This document shows, piece after piece, positions 1 through 7,671 of a stretch of 64,000 nucleotides of DNA (its first letter is position 1; each line of letters opens with the position of its first letter). Below the pieces are notes generated by a model. That model did not search any database, was not told the DNA's origin, and was given only the letters and a program-made list of their open reading frames with translations. This stretch comes from Microbacterium sp. Root180. GTDB taxonomy: Bacteria; Actinomycetota; Actinomycetes; Actinomycetales; Microbacteriaceae. Made by a program: the position numbers and the translations under genes. Location: positions 434,404 through 498,403 of the forward strand of contig NZ_LMHS01000001.1 in assembly GCF_001428485.1 (NCBI RefSeq), read 5' to 3'.

Positions 1-822
1 GACCGCGATGATCGCCACCGAGATGCTCGCCAGGAACTCCAGCGCGAAGCCCGACAGGAACGAGATGCGCAGCACCCGCATCGTCTCGCGGCGGTATTGG
101 CCCGTGACGTGCTCGATGGATGCCGCCGCGCGGTGCTGCCGGCCGAAGACCTTGAGCGTCGACAGGCCCTGGACGGTGTCGGCGAAGCGCGCCGCCAAGC
201 GCTGCAGCGTGCGCCACTGCCGCTGCTGCACGGTGCGGGTGGCGAGGCCGATGAGCACCATGAAGATCGGGATGAGCGGGAGCGTCAGCAGGACCGTGAG
301 GCCCGAGATCCAGTCCTGCCACCACATGACCGCGACGATGATCGGCGTGGCGACGACCGTCTGCACCAGCTGGGGCAGGTACCGGCCGAAGTACGCGTCG
401 AGCGCGTCGAGCCCGCGTCCCGCCGTGACAGCCAGCTGTGCCGAATTGCGGATGCCGAGCCATTCCGGTCCGAGGACTCCGACCGCCGCGACCAGGGCGG
501 TCCTCAGCTGCATCTGCACGCGCGCGGCCGCGCGGGCGGCGACGGCCTCGCGGGCCCAGATCAGGACCGACCGCACGGCGACCACCGCGGCGAGGGCGCC
601 CAGCGTGACAGCGAGGTCGGGGAGCGGCATCCCGTCGATCGCGCCGGTGATCGCCCGCGTCAGCAGCCACGCGAAGGCGACGACGACGGCCGTCTGCGCG
701 ACGGCGATCGCCCCGATCGCCACGAAGAAGCCGCGGGAGGCGCCGGCGTACCGCAGCAGGCGCGGATCGACGGGCCTGCCTGACGTGCGGGGCGGCCCCG
801 CGCTCTCCGATTCGCTGCTCAC
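1..822 (-). CDS. cydD: CydD, ABC exporter half (partial, N-terminal part)
   Basis: One half of the CydDC heterodimeric ABC exporter, which moves thiols (cysteine/glutathione-type) across the membrane and is needed to assemble cytochrome bd. The GTG start at 822 gives a protein beginning VSSESESAGPPRTS. Several hydrophobic segments follow (for example the stretch from GFFVAIGAIAVAQTAV and the paired segment around TPIIVAVMWWQDW), and then the intracellular-loop motif TLQRLAARFADTVQGLSTLKVFGR, typical of CydD. The reading frame stays open to base 1, so the ATPase domain lies outside the window. It follows cydB by 58 bp on the same strand, so it is probably the third gene of a cydABDC operon. 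The family call is secure; the cydD rather than cydC label rests on order and N-terminal character. Confidence 0.88.
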   Translation of the reverse strand, partial: MSSESESAGPPRTSGRPVDPRLLRYAGASRGFFVAIGAIAVAQTAVVVAFAWLLTRAITGAIDGMPLPDLAVTLGALAAVVAVRSVLIWAREAVAARAAARVQMQLRTALVAAVGVLGPEWLGIRNSAQLAVTAGRGLDALDAYFGRYLPQLVQTVVATPIIVAVMWWQDWISGLTVLLTLPLIPIFMVLIGLATRTVQQRQWRTLQRLAARFADTVQGLSTLKVFGRQHRAAASIEHVTGQYRRETMRVLRISFLSGFALEFLASISVAIIAV

Positions 823-880
823 AACGTCTTCGACCCTACCGACCCCACGCCGCGCGCCCGACAGAGTCGCGCACCGGTAC

Positions 881-1912
881 TCAATGGACGGTCGCGGCGG
901 CCTTCTCGATCCGAGTCCGCGACACCCGCTTGCGGAAGATCCAGTACGTCCAGCCCTGATAGAGCAGCACGAGGGGCAGGAAGATGAGGGCCGCCCACGA
1001 CATGATCGTCAGCGTGTAGTCGGTGCTCGACGCGTTCTCGATCGTGAGGCTGTTTGCGAGGTCGGTGCTCGACGGCATGACGAACGGGAAGAGCGCGAAC
1101 CACAGGGCCAGCACCGCAGTGACGATCGTGGCGGCGCCGAAGCCGAACGCCCAGCCTTCGCGGCCTCGCGCGTTGGAGATCCACGATGCGATGAGCAGCA
1201 CGGCGGCGACCGCCGAGAGGATCGCCGTCACCATCGCGAACTCGCGCCCTTCGCCGAACGCCATCCCGACCGTCCAGGCCAGGAACGCCGCGGCGACCAC
1301 GATCGTGATGAGGCCGGCACGTCCCGCGAGCCGTCGCGCGTCCGCGGCGACCTGGCCGTCGGTCTTCAGCGCCACGAAGTACACCCCGTGCGTGAAGAAC
1401 AGGAGCAGGGTCGTGAGCCCGCCGAGAAGTCCGTAGGGGTTGAGGAGCGTGACGAGCGAGCCGGTGAACTCGTGGTCTGCGTCCAGCGGCACGCCCTGCA
1501 CGATGTTGGCGACCGCAACGCCCCAGAGCAGGGCGGGCACGGCCGAGCCGACGACGATCATCGTGTCGAAGCCCCTCTTCCAGCGCAGGCTGTCGCGCTG
1601 GTGCCGGTACTCGAAGGACACACCGCGCAGGATCAGCGCCAGCAGGATCAGCAGCAGCGCCAGGTAGAACCCGCTGAAGAGCGTGGCGTACCACTCCGGG
1701 AACGCCGCGAACAGGCAGGCGCCGGCGACGATGATCCACGTCTCGTTGAGGTCCCAGACGGGGCCGATGGTGTTGATGATCTGCCGGCGGCCGATGTCGT
1801 CCTTGCCGAGGAACGGCAGTGACATGCCGACGCCGAAGTCGAACCCGTCGAGCACGAAGTATCCGACGAACAGGAATCCGACGATCCAGAACCAGAGGTA
1901 TGCGAGGTCCAT
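881..1912 (-). CDS. cydB: Cytochrome bd ubiquinol/menaquinol oxidase subunit II
   Basis: Subunit II of the bd-type quinol oxidase, an integral membrane partner of CydA in high-affinity O2 reduction. The 343-residue protein has the family N-terminus MDLAYLWFWIVGFLFVGYF followed by VLDGFDFGVGM, the conserved G-x-D-FGVG element of CydB, and about eight further hydrophobic segments. Length is normal for actinobacterial CydB. It starts 9 bp after the cydA stop, so the two are almost certainly cotranscribed, and cydD follows 58 bp downstream. Confidence 0.96.
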   Translation of the reverse strand: MDLAYLWFWIVGFLFVGYFVLDGFDFGVGMSLPFLGKDDIGRRQIINTIGPVWDLNETWIIVAGACLFAAFPEWYATLFSGFYLALLLILLALILRGVSFEYRHQRDSLRWKRGFDTMIVVGSAVPALLWGVAVANIVQGVPLDADHEFTGSLVTLLNPYGLLGGLTTLLLFFTHGVYFVALKTDGQVAADARRLAGRAGLITIVVAAAFLAWTVGMAFGEGREFAMVTAILSAVAAVLLIASWISNARGREGWAFGFGAATIVTAVLALWFALFPFVMPSSTDLANSLTIENASSTDYTLTIMSWAALIFLPLVLLYQGWTYWIFRKRVSRTRIEKAAATVH

Positions 1913-1921
1913 GGCGCGCTC

Positions 1922-3367
1922 CTAGTAGACCGTCGTCGGAGTGTCGGCGACCGCGAGCTCGCCCGGGTCGGGATCGTCGGGTCCGGGCAAGGGGTCCGGC
2001 CCCTTCTTCGAGGTCTTGATGATCAGCCCGATCTCGACCACGGCCAGCGCGGCGTAGATCAGGGTGAAGGCGACGAGCGAGATCAGCACGGTCCAGCCGG
2101 GGACGCTCGGCGATACGCCGTCCTCGGTGAGCATGAGTCCGAACACGATCCAAGGCTGGCGGCCCATCTCGGTGAAGACCCAGCCGACGAGGATCGCGAA
2201 CAGGGATGCCGGCCACGCCCAGATCGCGAGCTTCCACGCCCACTGCGGCACGTCGCGCTTCGCCTTCCTGCGGGTGAGCCAGAGGCCGACGACCGCGGTG
2301 AGGGCGGCAACGCCGCCGAGGCCGATCATCCAGCGGAACGACCAGTACGTGATCCACAGCACCGGAGCGAAGTTGCCGTCGACCTGGTCGGCGAACTGGG
2401 GGAACATCTCCGTCGTATAGAGCGCATTGAGGTCGTTGATCCCCTCGACGCAGCCCTGCAGCGAGTGCGTGGACAGGAAGGCGAGGAGGTACGGCACCCG
2501 GATGGAGAACAGCTCGCTCGAGCCGTCAGGTGTTCCGAGGGTGAAGATCGAGAACGAGGCATCGGCTCCGCAGGCACTGTCGAACATCGCCTCGGCGGCC
2601 GCCATCTTCATCGGCTGCGTCGACACCATGACGAGGCTGAGCTGGTCGCCCGAGAGCGCGACGCCGGCGAAGGCGACGATCATGCCCCACAGCCCGTACT
2701 TGAGGGACGAGCGCATCATCGCGATGTTCTGCCCGCGGGCGAGCTGCCAGGCCGAGATCGAGATGATGACGCCGGCCGTCATCATGAAGGCAGCGAACAG
2801 GGTGTGGGGGAGGGCGGCCAGGGCGACGGGGTTGGTGAGCACCGCGAGGAAGTCGGTCATCTCGGCGCGGGAGCCGTCCTCGGCCATCTTGTAGCCGACG
2901 GGGTTCTGCATGAAGGCGTTCGCGGCGAGGATGAAGTACGCCGAGAACCAGGCGCCGATCGTCGCGATCCAGATGCTCGCGAGGTGCAGCGCCTTGGGCA
3001 GGCGATCCCAGCCGAAGATCCACAGGCCGATGAAGGTCGCCTCGAAGAAGAAGGCCATGAGCCCTTCGAAGGCCAGCGGGGCGCCGAACACGTCGCCGAC
3101 GAATCTCGAGTACGCAGACCAGTTCATGCCGAACTGGAACTCCTGCACGATGCCCGTGACCACACCCATGGCGAAGTTGATCAGGAAGATCTTGCCGAAG
3201 AAGCGGGTCAGGTGCAGCCACTTGACGTTGCCCGTGCGGAACCAGGCCGTCTGGAAGATCGACACTGTGAGCGCCATGCCGAGTGTGAGTGGCACGAAGA
3301 GGAAGTGGTACAGCGTCGTGAGGCCGAACTGCCAGCGCGCCAGCAGCAGGGGGTCCAGCAGATCCAC
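1922..3367 (-). CDS. cydA: Cytochrome bd ubiquinol/menaquinol oxidase subunit I
   Basis: Catalytic, heme-bearing subunit of cytochrome bd oxidase, which oxidises quinol in the membrane and reduces O2 at very low oxygen without pumping protons. The 481-residue protein opens MDLLDPLLLARWQFGLTTLYHFLFVPLTLG, with the heme-ligand His at residue 21. It carries the GRQP motif (VFTEMGRQPWIVFG) and the SQP-free short Q-loop type seen in Gram-positive CydA. About nine membrane segments are visible. It is the first gene of the cyd operon. Two identical palindromes (3398-3433) lie 31-66 nt upstream of its ATG, so it is likely under direct repressor control. Confidence 0.97.
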   Translation of the reverse strand: MDLLDPLLLARWQFGLTTLYHFLFVPLTLGMALTVSIFQTAWFRTGNVKWLHLTRFFGKIFLINFAMGVVTGIVQEFQFGMNWSAYSRFVGDVFGAPLAFEGLMAFFFEATFIGLWIFGWDRLPKALHLASIWIATIGAWFSAYFILAANAFMQNPVGYKMAEDGSRAEMTDFLAVLTNPVALAALPHTLFAAFMMTAGVIISISAWQLARGQNIAMMRSSLKYGLWGMIVAFAGVALSGDQLSLVMVSTQPMKMAAAEAMFDSACGADASFSIFTLGTPDGSSELFSIRVPYLLAFLSTHSLQGCVEGINDLNALYTTEMFPQFADQVDGNFAPVLWITYWSFRWMIGLGGVAALTAVVGLWLTRRKAKRDVPQWAWKLAIWAWPASLFAILVGWVFTEMGRQPWIVFGLMLTEDGVSPSVPGWTVLISLVAFTLIYAALAVVEIGLIIKTSKKGPDPLPGPDDPDPGELAVADTPTTVY

Positions 3368-3397
3368 GATGCGTTCTCCGATCGCTCGAGCCGATCA

Positions 3398-3433
3398 TGT
3401 GGTCTGACCACACTAGCATGTGGTCTGACCACA
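3398..3433. promoter_or_regulatory. Tandem GntR/FadR-type operators upstream of cydA
   Basis: Two identical 15-bp near-perfect palindromes TGTGGTCTGACCACA at 3398-3412 and 3419-3433, offset by exactly 21 bp (two helical turns). The core TGGTCTGACCA matches the TGGTNNGACCA pattern known for FadR-subfamily GntR regulators such as LldR and PdhR. Position just upstream of cydA suggests cooperative repressor binding over the cyd promoter. The regulator itself is not in this window. Confidence 0.7.
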
Positions 3434-3563
3434 CGGGAGTCCGCCCTGCGAGCGGTCCCTCCGATCCACAGCTTCCCAGGGGACGCCCGCGGACGCACCT
3501 GGTCGCGGCCGTGAATAACCGCGCGGCGGGGCCACAGCCTCGCCGCGCGGCTAACCTCGAAGC

Positions 3564-3596
3564 ATGACGAATCGGGTCCGGAGGGCGTCGGCGTGA
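3564..3596 (+). other. Possible 10-codon leader ORF before moaA
   Basis: ATG at 3564 opens a 10-codon frame (MTNRVRRASA) whose TGA overlaps the GTG start of moaA (GTGA). A -10-like TAACCT lies 7-12 nt before the ATG, the usual spacing of leaderless actinobacterial transcripts. It may act as a translational coupling leader for moaA. Coding by such a short frame cannot be proven from sequence. Confidence 0.3.
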
Positions 3597-4675
3597 CGGC
3601 GATCCCGGTGACGATCGCGCCGCGGATGCCTCGCACCGCCGCGGCGGATCCCGGCGCGTCGCGGCCCGGCGACCCGCTCGTCGACACGCACGGCCGGGTC
3701 CACCGCGACCTGCGCATCTCGCTCACCGACCGCTGCTCGCTGCGCTGCACCTACTGCATGCCCGAGCAGGGCAACGAGTGGCTCGCGAAGTCGAGCATCC
3801 TGACCGTCGACGAGATCGTCGACATCGCGCGCATCGCCGCGGCGGATGGCATCGCGACCTTCCGGCTCACCGGCGGGGAGCCCTTGCTGCGCGCTGACAT
3901 CGTCGACGTCGTGGGCCGGCTGGCCGCGCTTCGCACACCCGAGGGCCGGCCGGTCGACATCGCGATGACGACCAACGGGATCCGGCTGCGCGAGCTCCTG
4001 CCCGGCCTGGCGGCTGCGGGCCTGCGCCGCCTCAACATCTCGATCGACACGTTGCGGCGCGACCGGTTCCGCGACCTCACCCGACGCGACCGGCTCGACG
4101 ACGTGCTCGACGGGATCGCGGCGGCCGCGGCATCCGGTCTGCGACCGCTCAAGCTCAACGCGGTGGCCATGCGCGGCGTCAACGACGACGAGCTGGTCGA
4201 CCTCACGGAGTTCGCGATCTCGCACGGCGCGCAGATGCGGTTCATCGAGCAGATGCCGCTCGACGCCGGTCACACGTGGGACCGCACGAGCATGGTGACG
4301 CAGGACGAGATCCTCGCGGCGCTCTCGGCACGCTGGAGCCTCACACCCGTTCCCGGTCGCGCCGGCGCGCCTGCCGCGCGCTGGTACCTCGACGGCGGGC
4401 CTCACACCGTCGGCGTGATCGCATCGGTCACGGCGCCGTTCTGCGGCGACTGCGACCGGCTGCGCCTCACGGCCGACGGGCAGTTGCGCAACTGTCTCTT
4501 CTCGGCCACCGAGTACGACCTGCTGCCCATCCTGCGCGGAGCCGCCGATGACGCGCGCGACCAGGCGGTCGATCGGATGCTCCGCTCCTGCGTGCACGGC
4601 AAGCTCCCCGGTCACGCGATCAACGACCCGGCGTTCCTGCAGCCCGCCCGCGGCATGAACGCGATCGGCGGCTGA
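3593..4675 (+). CDS. moaA: GTP 3',8-cyclase MoaA
   Basis: Radical-SAM enzyme that, with MoaC, converts GTP to cyclic pyranopterin monophosphate, the first step of molybdenum cofactor synthesis in the cytosol. The N-terminal [4Fe-4S] motif is CSLRCTYC (Cys48, Cys52, Cys55). The C-terminal substrate cluster has Cys284, Cys287 and Cys301 in FCGDCDRLRL...LRNC, and the chain ends in the double glycine (AIGG) required in MoaA. The 360-aa length is normal. A GTG start at 3593 is used; an in-frame ATG at codon 12 is possible. fdhD follows after 4 bp, so the two form a Moco/formate-dehydrogenase maturation operon. A Moco enzyme (sulfite-oxidase family) lies about 6 kb downstream. Confidence 0.96.
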   Translation: MTAIPVTIAPRMPRTAAADPGASRPGDPLVDTHGRVHRDLRISLTDRCSLRCTYCMPEQGNEWLAKSSILTVDEIVDIARIAAADGIATFRLTGGEPLLRADIVDVVGRLAALRTPEGRPVDIAMTTNGIRLRELLPGLAAAGLRRLNISIDTLRRDRFRDLTRRDRLDDVLDGIAAAAASGLRPLKLNAVAMRGVNDDELVDLTEFAISHGAQMRFIEQMPLDAGHTWDRTSMVTQDEILAALSARWSLTPVPGRAGAPAARWYLDGGPHTVGVIASVTAPFCGDCDRLRLTADGQLRNCLFSATEYDLLPILRGAADDARDQAVDRMLRSCVHGKLPGHAINDPAFLQPARGMNAIGG

Positions 4676-4679
4676 CGGG

Positions 4680-5588
4680 GTGGGCCGGCTCACCGTCCAT
4701 CGCCCCGTCGTCCGCATCACCCACGACGGCGAGAGCCTGGGGAGCCGGCGCCGCAGCGACGCGCTCGTCGTCGAGGAGCCCCTCGAGATCAGGGTCGGGG
4801 GCGTCTCGCTCGCGATCACGATGCGCACACCGGGGCACGACGTCGAGCTCGCGGCGGGCTTCCTCGTGTCGGAGGGCGTCATCTCGCGCGGAGGACAGTT
4901 CCGCTCGGCGATCCACTGCGGGGGGCCGGGCACGGGAGCGGTCGGCGGCGCCGTGGCGATCGGTGGCGCAGGCTCGATCGGTGGCGCGCGCAGCGCCGAG
5001 AACACCTACAACGTCCTCGATGTCACGCTCGCGCCGGGAGTCGCACCGCCCGACCCCGACCTCGCGCGGCGGTTCTACACGACCAGTTCGTGCGGGCTGT
5101 GCGGCAAGGCCTCGATCGACGCCGTCGAGATGGTCTCCTCGTACGACGTCGGGGCGGATGCCGCACCCGTCGACGCGGGCTGGCTCCTGGGCCTGCCCGA
5201 TCGGCTGCGCGAAGAGCAGGCCGTCTTCGGCAAGACCGGAGGTCTGCACGCGGCGGGGCTCTTCGACGCGGCGACGGGGGAGCTGCTCGTCGTCCGGGAG
5301 GACGTCGGGCGGCACAACGCCGTCGACAAGGTCGTCGGCTGGGCGGCACTGGCCGATCGGCTGCCGCTGACGGGCGCTGTGCTGCAGGTGTCGGGCCGGG
5401 CGAGCTTCGAGCTCGTGCAGAAGGCCGTGATGGCGGGTATCCCGATCCTGTCGGCCGTGTCCGCTCCGTCGTCTCTCGCGGTGGAGCTGGCCGAGACTTC
5501 CGGCCTCACCCTCGCCGGATTCGTGCGGGGCGCGTCGATGAACGTCTACTCGCGTCCCGAGCGCGTGAGACTCGACGCCGAGGGCTGA
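4680..5588 (+). CDS. fdhD: FdhD, sulfur carrier for formate dehydrogenase maturation
   Basis: FdhD passes sulfur from a cysteine desulfurase to the molybdenum cofactor of formate dehydrogenase. The 302-residue protein has the family signature RTPGHDVELAAGFLVSEG near residues 49-66 and the functional Cys pair SSCGLCGKAS (Cys138 and Cys141). The conserved REDVGRHNAVDKV motif follows around residue 205. A Gly/Ala-rich insertion at about residues 81-103 is not typical. It starts with GTG 4 bp after moaA. No formate dehydrogenase gene is in this window. Its last 43 bp overlap the convergent regulator gene. Confidence 0.95.
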   Translation: MGRLTVHRPVVRITHDGESLGSRRRSDALVVEEPLEIRVGGVSLAITMRTPGHDVELAAGFLVSEGVISRGGQFRSAIHCGGPGTGAVGGAVAIGGAGSIGGARSAENTYNVLDVTLAPGVAPPDPDLARRFYTTSSCGLCGKASIDAVEMVSSYDVGADAAPVDAGWLLGLPDRLREEQAVFGKTGGLHAAGLFDAATGELLVVREDVGRHNAVDKVVGWAALADRLPLTGAVLQVSGRASFELVQKAVMAGIPILSAVSAPSSLAVELAETSGLTLAGFVRGASMNVYSRPERVRLDAEG

Positions 5589-6184
5589 AGCGACAGCTGC
5601 ACCACGCACTGGGCCGGGTCGCACGACGCCGCGATTCCGTCGACCCTGAGCGGGCCGCCGGCCTGGGCCAGCACTCCGTCCATGAGTCCGATGTGCACGC
5701 GGCACAGCGTGCCGCGGTGGTCGGCCGTCGTCGCGTGGGGACACGGCGTGAGATCGACCGTGAGCGCGGTCTCGTCGATGAGCGGGTCGAAGCCGGCCCC
5801 GCCGAGGTCCTCGACGAGCGCGTCGAGCTGGTGCAGGGCGTCGGGGGCGAGATTCTCCTCCTCGCCGGACGGATAGACGCGACGCAGCAGGTCGCCACGG
5901 CGCGCGGCATCCTGCACCCGCTGTGCGGCGATGGGGCTGGATGCCTGTTCCTCGCCGGTCGCGGCGGTGTAGAGAACGCGAGGCCGGCCGCGCGTGGTGC
6001 GGCGCTCGGTCTCGGCCACGACGTATCCGGCGTCGATCAGGCGCTGGAGATGCTCGCGCACCGTGTTGGGGTGCAGTCCTGTCGCCTCGACGAGTTCGGC
6101 GATCGGGCGCTGGGGCTGCTGCTGCACGAGGTGCATGATCTCGACGCGCGAATAGCTCGAGATCGCGCTGTAGCCGGCCGCCAT
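5546..6184 (-). CDS. SufR-like winged-helix regulator with C-terminal Cys cluster
   Basis: Predicted DNA-binding transcription factor of 212 aa (from the ATG at 6184; the open frame continues upstream without a convincing start). The N-terminal winged helix reads RPIAELVEATGLHPNTVREHLQRLIDAGYV with a wing TRGRPRVLYTA. The C-terminal half has four cysteines spaced like the SufR group of Fe-S cluster regulators: CPH near residue 160, LCRVH about 13 residues later, then C-DPAQC. Family knowledge suggests an Fe-S or metal sensor responding to oxygen or redox state. It is convergent with and overlaps the end of fdhD, but its targets cannot be read from sequence. An ArsR- or DeoR-type label is also possible. 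Confidence 0.75.
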   Translation of the reverse strand: MAAGYSAISSYSRVEIMHLVQQQPQRPIAELVEATGLHPNTVREHLQRLIDAGYVVAETERRTTRGRPRVLYTAATGEEQASSPIAAQRVQDAARRGDLLRRVYPSGEEENLAPDALHQLDALVEDLGGAGFDPLIDETALTVDLTPCPHATTADHRGTLCRVHIGLMDGVLAQAGGPLRVDGIAASCDPAQCVVQLSLQPSASSLTRSGRE

Positions 6185-6320
6185 GGCTCCATTATGGCGA
6201 GGAGTTGCCGGCCAGCCGCGACACTCACCCGCCATCCGCCGCCCGCGGCCCGCCACGTGAGACTCAGCCCGCGCTCGCGCAGGAACTCTCCGCTTGCGCA
6301 GGACTCGGCAGGCCGCAATG

Positions 6321-6372
6321 CTCCTGCGGAAGCGGCGATCTCCTGCGGAAGCGGGGATCTCCTGCGGAGCGG
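6321..6372. repeat. Three tandem 19-bp repeats in the 6185-6470 gap
   Basis: CTCCTGCGGAAGCGGCGAT at 6321, CTCCTGCGGAAGCGGGGAT at 6340 and a shortened CTCCTGCGGAGCGG at 6359. Inverted relatives of the unit (CCGCTTGCGCAGGA) occur about 40-60 bp upstream, so transcripts could fold. I see no gene in the 286-bp gap between the regulator and the next ORF. Confidence 0.6.
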
Positions 6373-6470
6373 ATGCCGCGGCCCGCCGTGCCCGGAGACG
6401 CAGGCCCCGGCCGTTCTCATCCTGAGTGGGGGACGCGAAAGGCCCGTGCCCGCCGGATAGGGTCAACGGC

Positions 6471-6833
6471 ATGGCAACACGTCACGACCAGGAACCGCAC
6501 GGCGGCGTCCTCAGCGGCAACGGCAGCCCCGGACTGTGGGGCGCGCTCATCGGCCTCATCGTCTTCGCGTTCGTCGCGGTGCCGATCTCGGCCGCCTTCC
6601 GCTTCGCCACGCATCCGAGCACGCAGCAGCTGTTCGGCGGACGACTCGAAGAGGCCACCACGACGGGCTACGTGCTGTTCTGGTGGGTCGTCACGATCCT
6701 CCTGCTCGCACTGCCGTTCCTCGTCGGCTGGGGCGTGGCCAAGCTGTCGGGCAAGACGATCGGCATCATCGCCGCGATCCTCGGCGTCTTCTTCATCGCG
6801 ATCCTGATCATGGGGCAGCTGTACGTCTTCTGA
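6471..6833 (+). CDS. Small membrane protein of unknown function, three predicted TM segments
   Basis: A 120-residue protein from the ATG at 6471, with a hydrophilic N-terminus (MATRHDQEPHGG). Three predicted membrane helices follow: roughly residues 22-44 (LWGALIGLIVFAFVAVPISA), 65-88 (GYVLFWWVVTILLLALPFLV) and 94-118 (TIGIIAAILGVFFIAILIMG). There are no catalytic or binding motifs. A -10-like GATAGGGT lies just before the start, consistent with a leaderless or short-leader transcript. A GC-rich hairpin ends the gene downstream. Function is not recognisable. Confidence 0.75.
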   Translation: MATRHDQEPHGGVLSGNGSPGLWGALIGLIVFAFVAVPISAAFRFATHPSTQQLFGGRLEEATTTGYVLFWWVVTILLLALPFLVGWGVAKLSGKTIGIIAAILGVFFIAILIMGQLYVF

Positions 6834-6853
6834 CCCTCCCACCACCACGTCGT

Positions 6854-6889
6854 GACGGGCGGGTGCGTCTCATGACGCGCCTGCCCGTT
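6854..6889. terminator. GC-rich hairpin between convergent genes
   Basis: Arms GACGGGCGGGTGCGTC (6854-6869) and GACGCGCCTGCCCGTT (6874-6889) pair with a TCAT loop and a few mismatches or G-T pairs. It lies between the small membrane protein (+) and dps (-), so it probably acts in both directions. No T-tract is present. Confidence 0.5.
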
Positions 6890-6970
6890 CGGCATCCAGC
6901 GGCAGGATCCCGGCATCGGCGCTGCCCACCGTCCCGAGGGACCGGCGGGCAGCGTCTGGGGCGCCTGGGA

Positions 6971-7552
6971 TCACCGCCTGGGGGTGCGGTTCTCCGCGCT
7001 CACCATCCACGAGAGCTGCTCGACGCGTTCGAGGATCGCGTGCAGGATGTCGGCGCTCGTGGGGTCTTCGTCGTCGACGTCGTCGTGCACGTCGCGGCAC
7101 GTCGTCGCGACGGCGTCCAGGCGTTCGGTGATGAGGTCGATGACCTCGGTCGTCGCGATCTCGCCCTGAGGGAACTCGGGCAGTGTCGTGGTCTGCGCGA
7201 CCAGATCGCTGCGGCCGTCGGGCAGCGCGTGCAGCGACCGCATCCGCTCTGCGACGGTGTCGCCGAACTCGCGGGCCGCCTCGATGATCTCGTCGAGCTG
7301 GAGGTGGGTGTCTCGGAAGTTGCGCCCGACCACGTTCCAGTGCGCCTGCTTGCCCTGGAGAGACAGCTCGATCAGGTCGACGAGCACCTTCTGCAGGTTT
7401 TCGCTGAGCGACTCCGAGGCGCTGAAGCCCTGTTCGGCGTTCTGCTCCTTGGTGAGCTCTGCTCCCGAGCCGCCGCGCGCGGCGCGACGACGGTTGCCCG
7501 CAGGGGATGCGCTGGCCTTCGAGGTGGTCTTCTTGGCGGTGGTCGTTGCCAC
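6971..7552 (-). CDS. dps: Dps-family DNA-protecting ferritin
   Basis: Starvation-induced dodecameric mini-ferritin that oxidises and stores iron and binds DNA. The ferroxidase-site signature is KQAHWNVVGRNFRDTHLQLDE, followed by the AREFGDTVAERM helix. An N-terminal extension of about 35 residues rich in Lys, Arg and Ser/Thr (KKTTSKASAS..NRRRAARGG) should bind DNA, as in mycobacterial and Deinococcus Dps. The GTG at 7552 is preferred over the in-frame GTG at 7567 because AGGAG lies 7 nt before it. It gives 193 aa. The gene is divergent from trhO and single. Confidence 0.93.
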   Translation of the reverse strand: MATTTAKKTTSKASASPAGNRRRAARGGSGAELTKEQNAEQGFSASESLSENLQKVLVDLIELSLQGKQAHWNVVGRNFRDTHLQLDEIIEAAREFGDTVAERMRSLHALPDGRSDLVAQTTTLPEFPQGEIATTEVIDLITERLDAVATTCRDVHDDVDDEDPTSADILHAILERVEQLSWMVSAENRTPRR

Positions 7553-7671
7553 GGTCGTTCTCCTCACGTCCGAACGCTTCGACGCTAACCCCGGTGCGAC
7601 CTCCCCGCCCGGGGATTGCGACGCACGCCGTCGAGTGCTAGCGGGACTCGGCGGAACGTAGGCTGGGATTC

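Noticed and set aside
8..1822. Long plus-strand ORF of 604 aa antisense to cydD and cydB
   Set aside because: Composition is Arg/Thr/Asp-rich with no family signature; it mirrors the GC3 bias of well-supported minus-strand genes.
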